The notes: generated by a model not told the origin, from the letters alone. Positions 18,728 through 27,711 are shown, counted from the first letter of the stretch. The stretch is 64,000 bases of DNA from Phenylobacterium sp. (GCA_018001015.1 JAGNIV010000007.1:1-64000), one strand, 5' to 3'. Translations and numbers: made by a program.

Positions 18728-19695
18728 GCGGCGGTCCTCTCGGCTTGGCGGACACGCTCGGCGGTCCAGATCTTGACGGTAAGCCCCTCGCCGCGAGCGG
18801 GCGGCAGGGCGGCGGCGCGGACCTTGGTCAGGCCTGCCTCGTTCAGCCAGCGCTCCATCTCGCTCTCGGCGAAACCGAGGCGGCGGTGCTGGTGCTGTTC
18901 GCGCAGGAATTCCAGGCTGTGGGGCGCGAAGTCGACGATGATCAGCCGGCCGTCCTCGGCCACCAACCGGGCGGCCTCGCGCACGGCGGCGGCGGGATCG
19001 CCCAGATAGTGCAGCACCTGGTGGACCACCACGAGGTCGGCGCTCTGACCGGGCAGCCGGGTGCCGAAGATGTCGCCGTGGCGCAGCTCGCAGCGCTCCA
19101 GCCCCGCGTCGGCTACATGACGGCGCGCGATATTCAGCATCTGCTGAGAAAGATCCAGCCCAACCGCAGCTTGGGCATGCGGCCCGAGCAGCGTCAGCAT
19201 GCGGCCCGTGCCGCTGCCCAGGTCCACCAGCCGCTTGAAGGGACCAGGCCCGGCGGCCTTCAGCACGGCGGCCTCCACGGCGGTCTCGGACACATAGAGC
19301 GAGCGAATCTCGTCCCAGCGGGCGGCGTTGCGGGCGAAGTACTCGCCAGCCTCTGTGGAGCGTTCGGCGCGCACCTGCTGCAGGCGCTCGGCGTCGCGGA
19401 TCAGGATAGGGTCGGCAGGATCGACGGCGGCCAGGGTCTCGTCGGCCAGACGCCGCGCCAGACCGCCGGCCACCAGCCGGTAGAAAACCCAAGCCCCGTC
19501 CGGAAAACGCTCCACCAGGCCGGCCTCGGCCAGCAACTTCAGATGGCGCGAGACACGCGGCTGGCTCTGGTCCAGAACCTTGCACAGTTCCAGCACCGCC
19601 AGCTCCTCATGGGACAGCAGGGCGAGGATGCGAAGCCGCGACGGCTCGCCCGCAGCGCGCAACACTTCCACAGCCTGGATCGCCGAGAGACTCAT
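18724..19695 (-). CDS. ArsR-type HTH fused to a SAM-dependent methyltransferase domain (SahR-like regulator)
   Basis: 323 residues. An ArsR winged helix spans about residues 5-95 (SRLRILALLSHEELAVLELCKVL...SRHLKLL), and a class-I methyltransferase fold spans about 125-300 with motif I L-V-D-L-G-S-G-T-G-R. First gene of the metF-metH operon. The methyltransferase-like domain would let it bind SAM or SAH, so it probably represses the operon according to methyl-cycle state, like the SahR regulators of proteobacteria. ATG at 19695 is preferred over GTG at 19701, because 19701 lies inside the operator palindrome. Confidence 0.85.
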   Translation of the reverse strand: MSLSAIQAVEVLRAAGEPSRLRILALLSHEELAVLELCKVLDQSQPRVSRHLKLLAEAGLVERFPDGAWVFYRLVAGGLARRLADETLAAVDPADPILIRDAERLQQVRAERSTEAGEYFARNAARWDEIRSLYVSETAVEAAVLKAAGPGPFKRLVDLGSGTGRMLTLLGPHAQAAVGLDLSQQMLNIARRHVADAGLERCELRHGDIFGTRLPGQSADLVVVHQVLHYLGDPAAAVREAARLVAEDGRLIIVDFAPHSLEFLREQHQHRRLGFAESEMERWLNEAGLTKVRAAALPPARGEGLTVKIWTAERVRQAERTAA

Positions 19696-19699
19696 GAGC

Positions 19700-19728
19700 A
19701 CATAAAGATATCTTTATGTCTTTATGTC
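19700..19728 (-). promoter_or_regulatory. Operator palindrome of the methionine operon
   Basis: ACATAAAGATATCTTTATGT (19700-19719) is a 20-bp perfect palindrome, directly followed by another CTTTATGT half-site (19720-19727). It sits immediately upstream of the ArsR-methyltransferase start, in a setting typical of autoregulation. Confidence 0.75.
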
Positions 19729-19819
19729 AAGCCTCCCAGTGGCCGCTCCTAGCGACGGGAGAACCTCAGGCCTGAGGTAAAATAACAGTCTTTCCAAATA
19801 GTTTCACGGCCAACCTTGC

Positions 19820-20746
19820 TCAGCCTCTCACCGGGCTCAACAATGGCTCACCGGCGAAATGACGGCGCAGGTTCTCAAAGGTCTGGGCGATCATGCTCGG
19901 CAAGGAGCCCACCGTGCCGCCGGCGCTGTGCGGGGTCAGCACGGTGTTCGGCACGTCCTCCCAGCGCTCCACGGGCGTCGGCTCCACGGCGAACACATCC
20001 AGTCCCGCCCGGCCCAGCCGGCCGTCCTTCAGTGCCGCGATCAGGGCGTCCTCGTCGATCACCGAGCCCCGGGACACATTGACGATCATGCCCTTGGGTC
20101 CGACCGCCTCGATCACCGCGGCGTTCACCGCATGGCGGTTCGAGACGTCTGCGCGGCAGGCCACCACCAGGATGTCGCAGTCGGCCGCCAGGGCCAGCAG
20201 GCTCTCGGCCCGCGGCCAGTCCGCGTCAGGCTTGGGGTTGGGGCCCCACCAGGCGACGGTCATGCCGAAGGCCTCCGCCCGCTTGGCGACGGCGACCCCG
20301 ATATGGCCCAGGCCCATGACGCCCACCTTGCGCCCCTTCAGACCGGGGCCCACCGCCATGCGGTCGTGGTTCCAGCCGCCGGCCCGGATCATGCGGTCTC
20401 CTGCCACGATATTGCGCCAGCAGCCGATCAGCAGGCCCAGCGCATGGTCGGCCACGTCTTCGGCGTTCAGACCGTCGGCGTGAGAAACTTCGATTCCCCG
20501 CGCCCGGCACCAGGGCACGTCCACCCCGTCATAGCCCACGCTGACATTGGCGATCAGCTTCAGGTTCGGCAGGCCCTGCAGGAAGTCAGGCGTCAGGTGG
20601 ATCTCGCCCGCGTGGACAATGGCCTCCACCGCGCCGGCGTCCACGTCGGCCATCTCCCAGCGGCGCACGATCCGATAGCCCTGCGCCTCCAGCCCAGCCT
20701 GCATCGGCGACAGCATCGGGTGCGAGATCAGCAGGGTGTGAGGCAT
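19820..20746 (-). CDS. D-isomer 2-hydroxyacid dehydrogenase (glyoxylate/hydroxypyruvate reductase type)
   Basis: 308 residues. The NAD(P)-binding segment VGVMGLGHIGVAVAKR (about 141-156) lies between two halves of the catalytic domain. The catalytic triad is Arg in NVSRGSVID, Glu in FAVEPTP and His in TPHSAGG. It resembles the short GhrA/GhrB-like reductases acting on glyoxylate, hydroxypyruvate or related keto acids. The neighbouring transaminase upstream (36 bp) could supply keto acids, so a shared catabolic role is possible. Confidence 0.9.
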   Translation of the reverse strand: MPHTLLISHPMLSPMQAGLEAQGYRIVRRWEMADVDAGAVEAIVHAGEIHLTPDFLQGLPNLKLIANVSVGYDGVDVPWCRARGIEVSHADGLNAEDVADHALGLLIGCWRNIVAGDRMIRAGGWNHDRMAVGPGLKGRKVGVMGLGHIGVAVAKRAEAFGMTVAWWGPNPKPDADWPRAESLLALAADCDILVVACRADVSNRHAVNAAVIEAVGPKGMIVNVSRGSVIDEDALIAALKDGRLGRAGLDVFAVEPTPVERWEDVPNTVLTPHSAGGTVGSLPSMIAQTFENLRRHFAGEPLLSPVRG

Positions 20747-20781
20747 GGGGCTCTCCGGGGGACGAACCTCTATAGCCGCGC

Positions 20782-22107
20782 TCAGTCGATCCCCGCCAGC
20801 ACGCCGGCGAGGATGTCGGTCAGCTTGCCGATCTCCGCCTCCGATATGATCAGCGGCGGCGACAGGGCGATGGTGTCCCCCGTCGCCCGCACCAGCAGGC
20901 CGGCCTTGAGCGCCCTGACCAGCACCTCATAGCCGCGCGCGCCCGGCGTCCCGTCGCGGGGCGAGAGCTCGATGGCGCCCATCAGGCCGACATTGCGGAT
21001 ATCGATGACGTGCGGCTGGGCGTGTAGCCCATGCAGCGCCGCCTCCCACAGCGGGGCGATGGCCGCCACCCGGGCGAACAGATCCTCGCGGGCATAGATG
21101 TCCAGCACCGCCAGCCCGGCCGCGCAGGCCGTCGGATGGCCCGAATAGGTGTAGCCGTGGAAGAACTCGATGGCGGCCTCGGGGCCCTGCACAATGGCGT
21201 CGTGCACGCCCCGCTTGACGAACACCGCCCCCATCGGGATGACCCCGTTGGTGAGCCCCTTGGCCGTGGTCATGATGTCCGGCGTCACCCCGAAGGCCTG
21301 GGACGCGAAGGCCGCCCCGACCCGCCCGAACCCGGTGATCACCTCGTCGAAGATCAGCAGGAGGTCGTGGGCGTCACAGATCTCCCTCAGCCGCGCCAGA
21401 TACCCCACCGGCGGCGGCAGCACGCCGGCCGATCCCGCCACCGGCTCGACGATCACGGCGGCGATGGTCTCGGCGCCATGCAGGGCGATCAGCCCCTCCA
21501 GGGCGTCGGCCTTCTCGGCCCCATGCGCCGGCAGCCCACGCGAGAAGGCGTTGCGCGCCAGGTCATAGGTCGAGGGCAGGTGATCGACGCCGGGGAGGGT
21601 GACGAAGGTCCGCCGGTTGTTCACCAGACCGCCCACCGACAGCCCGCCGAATCCCACCCCGTGATAGCCCTTCTCCCGGCCGATCAGCTTGGTCCGCTGC
21701 CCCTCTCCCCGCGCCCGGTGATAGGCCATGGCGATCTTCAGGGCCGTATCCACCGACTCCGAGCCCGAGTTGGTGAAGAACACCCGGTCCATGCCCATCG
21801 GGGCGATCTTCGTCAGCCGCTCCGCGAATTCGAACCCCGGCGGATGGCCCATCTGGAACGAAGGCGCGAAGTCCAGGGTCATCAGCTGGCGATGCACCGC
21901 CTGCGCGATCTCAGGCCTCCCGTGCCCGGCGTTGACGCACCAGAGGCCCGATGTGCCGTCCAGCACCTCGCCCCCCTCCGCCGTCCGGTAATACATGCCG
22001 CTGGCCTGCGCGAGCAGCCGCGGGTCGGCCTTGAACTGCCGGTTGGCCGTGAAGGGCATCCACCAGGCCGCAAGGTCGGGGCGGTTGTCTCCGAAGTCGG
22101 CGCTCAT
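20782..22107 (-). CDS. Class III omega-amino acid:pyruvate aminotransferase
   Basis: 441 residues, starting MSADFGDNRPDLAAWWMPFTANRQFK, the N-terminal signature of beta-alanine/omega-amino acid-pyruvate transaminases (W-M-P-F-T). The PLP site includes NSGSESVDTALK, EKGYHG, FDEVITGFGR and the Schiff-base Lys in TTAKGLTNG. It transfers amino groups from beta-alanine or diamines to pyruvate. The ATG at 22107 is chosen over a longer frame because the family N-terminus starts there. Probably co-transcribed with the hydroxyacid dehydrogenase. Confidence 0.9.
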   Translation of the reverse strand: MSADFGDNRPDLAAWWMPFTANRQFKADPRLLAQASGMYYRTAEGGEVLDGTSGLWCVNAGHGRPEIAQAVHRQLMTLDFAPSFQMGHPPGFEFAERLTKIAPMGMDRVFFTNSGSESVDTALKIAMAYHRARGEGQRTKLIGREKGYHGVGFGGLSVGGLVNNRRTFVTLPGVDHLPSTYDLARNAFSRGLPAHGAEKADALEGLIALHGAETIAAVIVEPVAGSAGVLPPPVGYLARLREICDAHDLLLIFDEVITGFGRVGAAFASQAFGVTPDIMTTAKGLTNGVIPMGAVFVKRGVHDAIVQGPEAAIEFFHGYTYSGHPTACAAGLAVLDIYAREDLFARVAAIAPLWEAALHGLHAQPHVIDIRNVGLMGAIELSPRDGTPGARGYEVLVRALKAGLLVRATGDTIALSPPLIISEAEIGKLTDILAGVLAGID

Positions 22108-22252
22108 GCTCGGGATCTCCTCGTGGCGACAGGCAATCACGTTCGGCGGAGAACCGCCACCCGCCGCCTTGCGCCGGGCGGGGGCATGCTCCTATCTGCC
22201 AGACCATTGAAGCGCCGCCGTCGCCCGGCGCCCCATTTCAAGGACGCCATTC

Positions 22253-23269
22253 ATGCAGACCCATCGCCTCGGCAAGAGCGCCATCGTCGTATCCAAGATC
22301 TGCATGGGGACGATGACCTTCGGCTCCCAGGTCGATGAGGCCGCCTCCCATCGCATCCTCGACAAGTCGCTGGAGGCCGGGATCAACTTCTTCGACGCCG
22401 CCGAGAACTATCCGGTGCCTCCGAGCGAGGAATGGGCGGGCCGCACCGAGGAGATCGTCGGCCGCTGGATGAAGACCAAGCGCCGCGACGAGGTGATCAT
22501 CGCCACCAAGGTCTGCGGCCCCAGCCACGGCTGGATCAAGGGCGCCCAGCGGGCCGGCATGACCGCGCTGGACCGCCACAACATCACCCGCGCCGTCGAG
22601 GCCAGCCTGAAGCGCCTGGGGACCGATTATATCGACCTCTACCAGACCCACTGGCCCGACCACGACATCGCCTATGACGAGACCATGGAGACCCTCGACG
22701 ACCTGATCCGCGAGGGCAAGATCCGCACCATCGGCTGCAGCAACGAGACCACCTGGGGCCTGATGAAGAGCGTCGCGGCGTCGGAGCGTCTGGGTGTGGC
22801 GCGCTACCAGACCATCCAGAACAACTTCAGCCTCAACAACCGCCGCTTCGAGGACGAGCTGGCCCAGGCCTGTCGCAAGGAGGGCATCAGCCTGATCCCC
22901 TTCTCGCCCCTGGCCGGCGGGGTGCTGTCGGGCAAGTACCAGGGCGGCGCCACGCCCGACGGCGCGCGGTTCTCCCGCTACATCGCGCTGGGCGGCCGGC
23001 AGGCGACCATGGCCAAGCGCTTCGTCAACGAGAAGTCGCTGGCCTCCACCGAACGCTTCGCCGCCGTGGGCGCCGAGATCGGCCTGTCGCCGGTCACCCT
23101 GGCGACCGCCTGGAGCAAGCAGCACGACTTCGTGGCCTCCACCATCGTCGGGGTCTCCAGCGAGGCGCAGTTGCCCGACATCTTCGCCGCCGCCGACGTC
23201 ACCCTGTCGGCCGAGACCCTGGCCAAGATCGACGCCATCTCCAAGGAGATCATGTACCCGATGGGGTAG
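22253..23269 (+). CDS. Aldo/keto reductase
   Basis: 338 residues with an (alpha/beta)8-barrel. The catalytic tetrad is visible: Asp in FFDAAENYP, the following Tyr, Lys in IIATKVCGP and His in YQTHWPD. The NADPH-contacting end is TIVGVSSEAQL. It is closest to the YajO/Tas-like (AKR11/12-like) reductases. The physiological substrate is unknown. Monocistronic, divergent from the transaminase across a 145-bp spacer. Confidence 0.9.
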   Translation: MQTHRLGKSAIVVSKICMGTMTFGSQVDEAASHRILDKSLEAGINFFDAAENYPVPPSEEWAGRTEEIVGRWMKTKRRDEVIIATKVCGPSHGWIKGAQRAGMTALDRHNITRAVEASLKRLGTDYIDLYQTHWPDHDIAYDETMETLDDLIREGKIRTIGCSNETTWGLMKSVAASERLGVARYQTIQNNFSLNNRRFEDELAQACRKEGISLIPFSPLAGGVLSGKYQGGATPDGARFSRYIALGGRQATMAKRFVNEKSLASTERFAAVGAEIGLSPVTLATAWSKQHDFVASTIVGVSSEAQLPDIFAAADVTLSAETLAKIDAISKEIMYPMG

Positions 23270-23300
23270 AGGGTCAGGCCCGCCGTCAGAACAACAATTC

Positions 23301-23397
23301 CGTCATCCCGGACGGCCGACAGGCCGCGCCGGGACCCAGGGGCCGCGCGCACCGCCCCTGGGTCCCGGCTCTCCGCTTCGCTGCGGCCGGGATGACG
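23301..23397. repeat. Dispersed palindromic repeat R1, copy 3
   Basis: A 97-bp element between convergent genes, with CGTCATCCCGG and GGGATGACG ends and the core GGGACCCAGGGGCCGCGC. It is nearly the same as copy 2 at 13072-13168. Confidence 0.85.
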
Positions 23398-23417
23398 TCG
23401 TTGGGCAGCTTCGAACC

Positions 23418-24683
23418 TTAGCTCGCCATCCCCGCCACCTGGTTGAGCCGCGCCCAGCTTCGGGCGTGAGCGGACCCGCCGGGCCGGGCGGGTTTGAGCG
23501 CCGAGGCCCACCGCGCCTCGGCGGCCTCCGCCTCCCGCCAGCAGGACGCCACGGCGCTCTTGAGGTCGTCGGCGGCGTCGATCCGCGCCCGGAACCCCGC
23601 CTCAAGCGCGTCCCGCTCGGCGGCGATCAGCACCATCCCCGCCGCATGGTCGGCCAGTAGCGCCCGGTGCAGCCGTTCGTGCCGCCACCACAGGCTCTGG
23701 TCGTCATAGCTATCCGACGGCGCGGGCCCCACCGGCGGGGCTCCCGCCTCCAACAGCACCGGCTTGAACAGGCTGGTGCAGGGCGCCGAGGTGGCCGTCA
23801 CCCAGTGCACCGCGCGATCGGCCCCGACCTCCGACACCATCGAGGCCACCGACTGGCTGCGGCGCGGCCCCTGCGCGGCATGCATGCAGATCGTCCGTCC
23901 CACGGTGTTGGCGGGACTCCAGTCGGCGGCCTCACCGTGGTCACGCAGGATGGCCATCATGGCGGCGGGCGTCAGGGCGTCGTCGGCGCGCACCAGCAGG
24001 TCCTGCCCCCGCGCGCACCGCCCCCGCCCGAAACTCACGGCGTCGCGGGCCTCGTCGATCAGGTGGGCGGCGACATCGAACCGCCCGGCCGCCTGCGCCG
24101 CCAGTCCCGGACTGATGGCCGACCAGCCCGCCCCGATGGAATAGGCGTTGGACAGCGACCGCCGCCCGGCCACGCGCTCCACCACCCAGTCACGCCCCAC
24201 CGTCTCCAGCACATAGGCCTCGGTCGCATCGGCGATGATGAAGCCGTTGTGATAGTAGAACCGACCCAGGTGGCCGCAGTCGCCGCCCTGGCCATGCCGC
24301 TCCAGCAGCTCGATGATCACCGCCAGCGCCTGGGCCGCGCTCGCGCCGCGCTCCAGCCCCAGCCGCACCAGGTCCATGCCGGTCAGCGCGCGTCGGCGTT
24401 GCGCCGGGACCTTGGCGTGCAGCGCCTCGTTGCCGATGACGACCCCATGCTCGTTGGCGCCCATCTCCGCGCCCCACATCCAGCAGGGCCGGCTGAGCAG
24501 CACCGCGTGGGTCGCGGCCACGTCCGGGATAGCGATATAGGTCAGCTTCAGCTCGCCGCCGCCGCTCCGGCGCGGATGCATCTCCAGCACCTGGGCCTCG
24601 TTGCGCTCCCGGTCGCTGTTCTTGGCGAACAGCAGCGCCCCACGCGGGGTCTCGGCGGCGAGGGCTACGAGGGTGTCGCACAT
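23418..24683 (-). CDS. C69-family peptidase (secernin/dipeptidase-like, Ntn hydrolase)
   Basis: 421 residues beginning M-C-D-T-L-V-A-L. After Met removal, Cys2 becomes the N-terminal nucleophile, as in C69 (PepD/secernin) Ntn hydrolases. Further family marks are FAKNSDRERNE (residues 19-29), a W-M-W-G-A-E-M-G-A-N-E-H-G-V segment and SVASMVSEV late. Secernin-like members may hydrolyse peptides or other amides; the substrate is unknown. No signal peptide, so it should be cytoplasmic. The start codon choice is fixed by the nucleophile. Confidence 0.88.
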   Translation of the reverse strand: MCDTLVALAAETPRGALLFAKNSDRERNEAQVLEMHPRRSGGGELKLTYIAIPDVAATHAVLLSRPCWMWGAEMGANEHGVVIGNEALHAKVPAQRRRALTGMDLVRLGLERGASAAQALAVIIELLERHGQGGDCGHLGRFYYHNGFIIADATEAYVLETVGRDWVVERVAGRRSLSNAYSIGAGWSAISPGLAAQAAGRFDVAAHLIDEARDAVSFGRGRCARGQDLLVRADDALTPAAMMAILRDHGEAADWSPANTVGRTICMHAAQGPRRSQSVASMVSEVGADRAVHWVTATSAPCTSLFKPVLLEAGAPPVGPAPSDSYDDQSLWWRHERLHRALLADHAAGMVLIAAERDALEAGFRARIDAADDLKSAVASCWREAEAAEARWASALKPARPGGSAHARSWARLNQVAGMAS

Positions 24684-24715
24684 GGACAGGAGACTATCCG
24701 CAGTTTCCCAGGCGC

Positions 24716-24742
24716 GTCATCCCGGCTTGCCCGGCTTGACCG
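24716..24742. repeat. R1-related half element
   Basis: GCGTCATCCCGGCTTGCCCGG lies in the spacer between the divergent C69 and HAD genes. It matches only the left arm of the R1 family and lacks the return arm, so it looks like a decayed copy. Confidence 0.45.
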
Positions 24743-24769
24743 ACTCCGCCCCGGCGTAGAGAAACGCCC

Positions 24770-25564
24770 ATGATCCGCCTCATCGCCACCGATCTGGACG
24801 GCACCCTGCTGCGCCGGGACGGCTCGATCTCGGCGCGCACCCGCACGGCCCTGGCCAACGCCCGCGAGGCCGGCATCGCGGTGGTCTTCGTCACCGCCCG
24901 GCCGCCCCGCGATGTCCACGCCATCGCCGAGGACCTGGACATCACCGGCATGGCGGTCTGTTCCAACGGCGCCCTGCTCTATGACGTCGCGGCCAACCGG
25001 GTGATGCGCCAGGAGGCCCTGCCCACCGCCGTCGCCCTGCAGCTGATCGGCGAGTTGCGCGATCATGACCCGCACTTCAGCTTCGCCACCGAGCACGGCC
25101 ACAAGGTGGGGCGGGAAGCGGCCTTCCCCACCAACCTGTTCGACGGCTTCGTCCACCATCACGAGCCCCGGATCGACGCGGTTCACACCCTCTGCGACGA
25201 GGACCTGATCAAGATCCTGGTCCACCATCCGGCCCACGAGATCGACGACCTGCACGCCCTGATCCGTTCCCTGGCCGGCGAGCGCGTTTCGGTCACCCAC
25301 TCCGGGGCGGCCTTCGTGGAGTTCGGCGCCCTGGGGGTCTCCAAGGCCAGCGGCCTGCTGCACCTCGCCGACCTGCTGGAGATCGGCGCCCACGAGATCG
25401 TGGCCTTCGGCGACATGCCCAACGACATCCCCATGCTCACCGCGGCGGGTCGCGGCGTCGCCGTCGCCAACGCCCATGCCCACGTCCTGGCCGCCGTCAC
25501 CGAGACCACCGCCAGCAATCAGGACGATGGCGTCGCGCAAGTGATCGAGACCCTGCTGGGCTGA
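24770..25564 (+). CDS. Cof-type HAD-IIB phosphatase
   Basis: 264 residues. Motif I is DLDGTLL (nucleophile Asp, residues 8-14). Motif II is V-T-A-R-P, motif III a Lys in the DLIKILVHH region, and motif IV GDMPNDIPML. The C2-type cap between motifs II and III puts it in the HAD-IIB/Cof group of sugar-phosphate and cofactor phosphatases. Substrate unknown. ATG at 24770, monocistronic, ending with a small spacer before the stress lipoprotein. Confidence 0.9.
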   Translation: MIRLIATDLDGTLLRRDGSISARTRTALANAREAGIAVVFVTARPPRDVHAIAEDLDITGMAVCSNGALLYDVAANRVMRQEALPTAVALQLIGELRDHDPHFSFATEHGHKVGREAAFPTNLFDGFVHHHEPRIDAVHTLCDEDLIKILVHHPAHEIDDLHALIRSLAGERVSVTHSGAAFVEFGALGVSKASGLLHLADLLEIGAHEIVAFGDMPNDIPMLTAAGRGVAVANAHAHVLAAVTETTASNQDDGVAQVIETLLG

Positions 25565-25600
25565 AGCGACGCCGCCCGCCGAATTCTAAGCGGGGCTGTC

Positions 25601-25626
25601 GGAACGAAATCCGGATTCCGGGCGCT
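25601..25626 (+). promoter_or_regulatory. Possible EcfG-like promoter
   Basis: GGAAC (25601-25605) and CGCT (25623-25626) are spaced by 17 bp, one mismatch from GGAAC-N17-CGTT. It lies 30 bp before the lipoprotein gene at 25656, itself followed by a stress-type protein. The short distance leaves only a short leader. Confidence 0.4.
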
Positions 25627-25655
25627 GATGAGCCTCAATCTCCGGAGAAACCACA

Positions 25656-26045
25656 ATGCGAAATACGATGGGGACCCTCGCGGGGGCCGCGCTCACCCTG
25701 GCCCTCATGGGCGCCTGTTCCAAGCCCGCCTCAGAGACCGCCACCGACACCACGGCCGCCGCCGCCGATGCGAGCGCCAGCGTCGCCGACGCCGGGGGCG
25801 CCGTCTCCCCGCCCACCGCCAATGACGCGGTGGACGCCGGCGCCACGGCCTCCGACAGCGCCCCCGAGGCGGCCTCCAACTCCTTCACCGAAGGCCAGGC
25901 CAAGGGCCACATCGAGAACGCCGGCTACACCGAGGTCACCGGCCTGACCAAGGGCGCCGACGGCCTGTGGACCGCCAAGGCCAAGAAGGGCGGCGCGACC
26001 ATGGACGTCACGCTCGACTTCAAGGGCGCCGTCACCGCCCGCTAA
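25656..26045 (+). CDS. Lipoprotein with C-terminal beta-rich (PepSY-like) domain
   Basis: 129 residues. The signal peptide ends at L-M-G-A-C (lipobox). A low-complexity Ala/Thr/Asp linker of about 60 residues follows, then a compact domain NSFTEGQAKGHIENAGYTEV...WTAKAKKGGATMDVTLDFKGAV. That domain has an alpha-beta-beta-beta pattern like PepSY-type periplasmic modules. It is probably tethered and periplasmic. It may form a unit with the gene 23 bp downstream. Confidence 0.8.
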   Translation: MRNTMGTLAGAALTLALMGACSKPASETATDTTAAAADASASVADAGGAVSPPTANDAVDAGATASDSAPEAASNSFTEGQAKGHIENAGYTEVTGLTKGADGLWTAKAKKGGATMDVTLDFKGAVTAR

Positions 26046-26068
26046 CCCTCAAATCCAAGGAGCTCATC

Positions 26069-26803
26069 ATGAGCCGCACCGTTTCCCGCCTGTTCAACAC
26101 CCACACCCAGGCCATGACCGCCGTCTCCGAGCTGGAGCGCGCGGGCGTCCCGCACCACGACATCAGCCTGGTGGCCAGCAACGCCGACAACTGGCACGAC
26201 GGCCACCGCCACCACACCGCTGATCTCGACAACGACAATGAGACCGCCGAAGGCGCCGCCGAGGGCGCGACCACCGGCGGCCTGATCGGCGCGGGCGGCG
26301 GCCTGCTGGCCGGCCTCGGCATGCTGGCCATCCCCGGCCTCGGTCCGGTGGTCGCCGCCGGCTGGCTGGTCTCCACGGTTGTCGGCGCCGCCGCCGGCGC
26401 CGTGGCTGGCGCGGCCACCGGCGGCGTGCTGGGCGCCTTGAAGGACGCCGGCCACTCCGACGAGGACGCCCACGTCTATGCCGAGGGCGTCCGCCGCGGC
26501 GGCACCCTGGTCAGCGTCAAGGCCAAGGACGAAGACGCCGCGCGCATCGAACAGCTCCTCAACCAGCACCAGGGGGTCGACGCCGGGGCGCGGGGCTCCG
26601 AATACCGCGCCGCGGGCTGGAGCGGCTTCGACCACGCGGCCGCCCCCTACACCGCCGACGAAGTCCTCCGTGAGCGCCAGCGCTACGGTGAGAGCCGCTC
26701 CTTCCTGAACCAGGACGGCCGCGACGACAGCCTCGACGCCGAACGCGATCGCCGCGCGGAAGCCCCCGGCATCACCACGCCCATCCGCGGCACGGACATC
26801 TAG
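26069..26803 (+). CDS. General-stress-protein-like membrane-associated protein (YflT/17M-like N-terminus)
   Basis: 244 residues starting [16 protein letters not shown]. The N-terminal module ([24 protein letters not shown]) resembles general stress protein 17M/YflT domains. Residues about 60-130 are a glycine-rich hydrophobic hairpin ([25 protein letters not shown]), which may insert in the membrane. The C-terminus is acidic and probably disordered. The ATG at 26069 is preceded by AAGGAGCTC. A shared EcfG-like promoter upstream of the preceding lipoprotein is possible. Confidence 0.82.
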   Translation: MSRTVSRLFNTHTQAMTAVSELERAGVPHHDISLVASNADNWHDGHRHHTADLDNDNETAEGAAEGATTGGLIGAGGGLLAGLGMLAIPGLGPVVAAGWLVSTVVGAAAGAVAGAATGGVLGALKDAGHSDEDAHVYAEGVRRGGTLVSVKAKDEDAARIEQLLNQHQGVDAGARGSEYRAAGWSGFDHAAAPYTADEVLRERQRYGESRSFLNQDGRDDSLDAERDRRAEAPGITTPIRGTDI

Positions 26804-26844
26804 GTCAGAGGCGCCGCCCAAGCCCACGGCGCCGAGAACCGCCA

Positions 26845-26874
26845 GGCCCCCCGGCTCACGCCGGGGGGCCTTTT
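26845..26874 (+). terminator. Rho-independent terminator
   Basis: A 10-bp perfect stem GGCCCCCCGG (26845-26854) / CCGGGGGGCC (26861-26870) with a 6-nt loop, followed by TTTT at 26871-26874. Confidence 0.85.
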
Positions 26875-26928
26875 GGCGTGCGCGCGGCCGGACTAGCGTC
26901 ACCCTCCATTCGTAGGAGGGATTCGCCG

Positions 26929-27360
26929 GTGGCCCGCTTCATGATGATCCCGGAGGTCCACCTCGTCCTGGTCCGCGACGGCCAGGTCCTGATGCTCCGC
27001 CGCTGCAACACCGGCTATGCCGACGGCCAGTACAGCCTGGTGGCCGGCCACGTGGAGGGTGGCGAGACCTTCGCCGCGGCCATGGCCCGCGAGGCCCTTG
27101 AGGAGGCCGGCCTGCGCCTCGCCCCCGCCGACCTCACCCTCGCCCACACCATGCATCGCAGGTCCGACAGCGAGCGCCTGTCCCTGTTCTTCCGCGCCTA
27201 CACCTGGCCGGGCGAGCCTGTGAACATGGAGCCTGACAAGTGCGACGACCTGAGCTGGTTCCCGGCAGACCACCTGCCCGCCAACACCATCCCCTACATC
27301 CGCGCGGGCCTGGCGCACGTGCTGGCCGGCGAAATCTATTCAGAGTTCGGGTGGGGATAA
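26929..27360 (+). CDS. NUDIX hydrolase
   Basis: 143 residues. The Nudix box [22 protein letters not shown] (split here: G-H-V-E-G-G-E then R-E-A-L-E-E-A-G) fits G-x5-E-x7-R-E-U-x-E-E-x-G. The protein hydrolyses nucleoside diphosphate-linked substrates; the short single-domain form resembles MutT-like house-cleaning enzymes. The GTG at 26929 is chosen because AGGAGGG lies 8-9 nt upstream. Confidence 0.88.
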   Translation: MARFMMIPEVHLVLVRDGQVLMLRRCNTGYADGQYSLVAGHVEGGETFAAAMAREALEEAGLRLAPADLTLAHTMHRRSDSERLSLFFRAYTWPGEPVNMEPDKCDDLSWFPADHLPANTIPYIRAGLAHVLAGEIYSEFGWG

Positions 27361-27375
27361 GGGTTATCCCCACCC

Positions 27376-27505
27376 CGCTCGTCCCGGCGAAGGCCGGGAC
27401 CCAGATCCATCCCGACAGGATGGACTTGATCCGAGGTGAAGGCGTGGACCTCCCAAGATCGATGGGGGCGTCACCTGGATCCCCGCCTTCGCCGGGATGA
27501 GCGGG
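27376..27505. repeat. Palindromic repeat related to R1
   Basis: Arms CGCTCGTCCCGGCGAAGGCCGGGACC and, about 90 bp later, CCTTCGCCGGGATGAGCGG are partly reverse complementary. The left arm is itself a hairpin. It shares the CATCCCGG/CCGGGATG ends and the GGGACCCAG core with R1. It takes up the first half of the 374-bp gene-free stretch between the Nudix and MFS genes. Confidence 0.65.
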
Positions 27506-27619
27506 TAAGGTAGGATCCCCCCCCGCCATCGACCCAGCCCGCCCCTGGAACGTTCGGCTTTCAGCCCAGGGCGAGGAATACAGCCCAAGCTTGACCTTAC
27601 GCCCCGCCCCGGCCACAAC

Positions 27620-27711
27620 CCGCCTCAGGCAAGCGTCCGAGGCGGCTTACAAATATCGCGCTCGCCCCGAACCCCCGCACACAGATGCGGGATCGCGGCC
27701 CTGCGTGGCCG
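27620..27711 (+). other. Three consecutive hairpins in the MFS-gene leader
   Basis: In the second half of the gene-free stretch: CCGCCTC/GAGGCGG (27620-27645), CCCGCA/TGCGGG (27674-27691) and CGGCC/GGCCG (27696-27711). They lie 24-115 bp before the MFS ATG. They may be chance folding in GC-rich DNA or a structured leader. No known riboswitch pattern is recognised. Confidence 0.35.

Noticed and set aside
17804-19585. 593-codon frame covering metF and the region upstream
   Set aside because: Only the last 307 residues are MetF; the rest is out-of-frame to the ArsR-methyltransferase gene.
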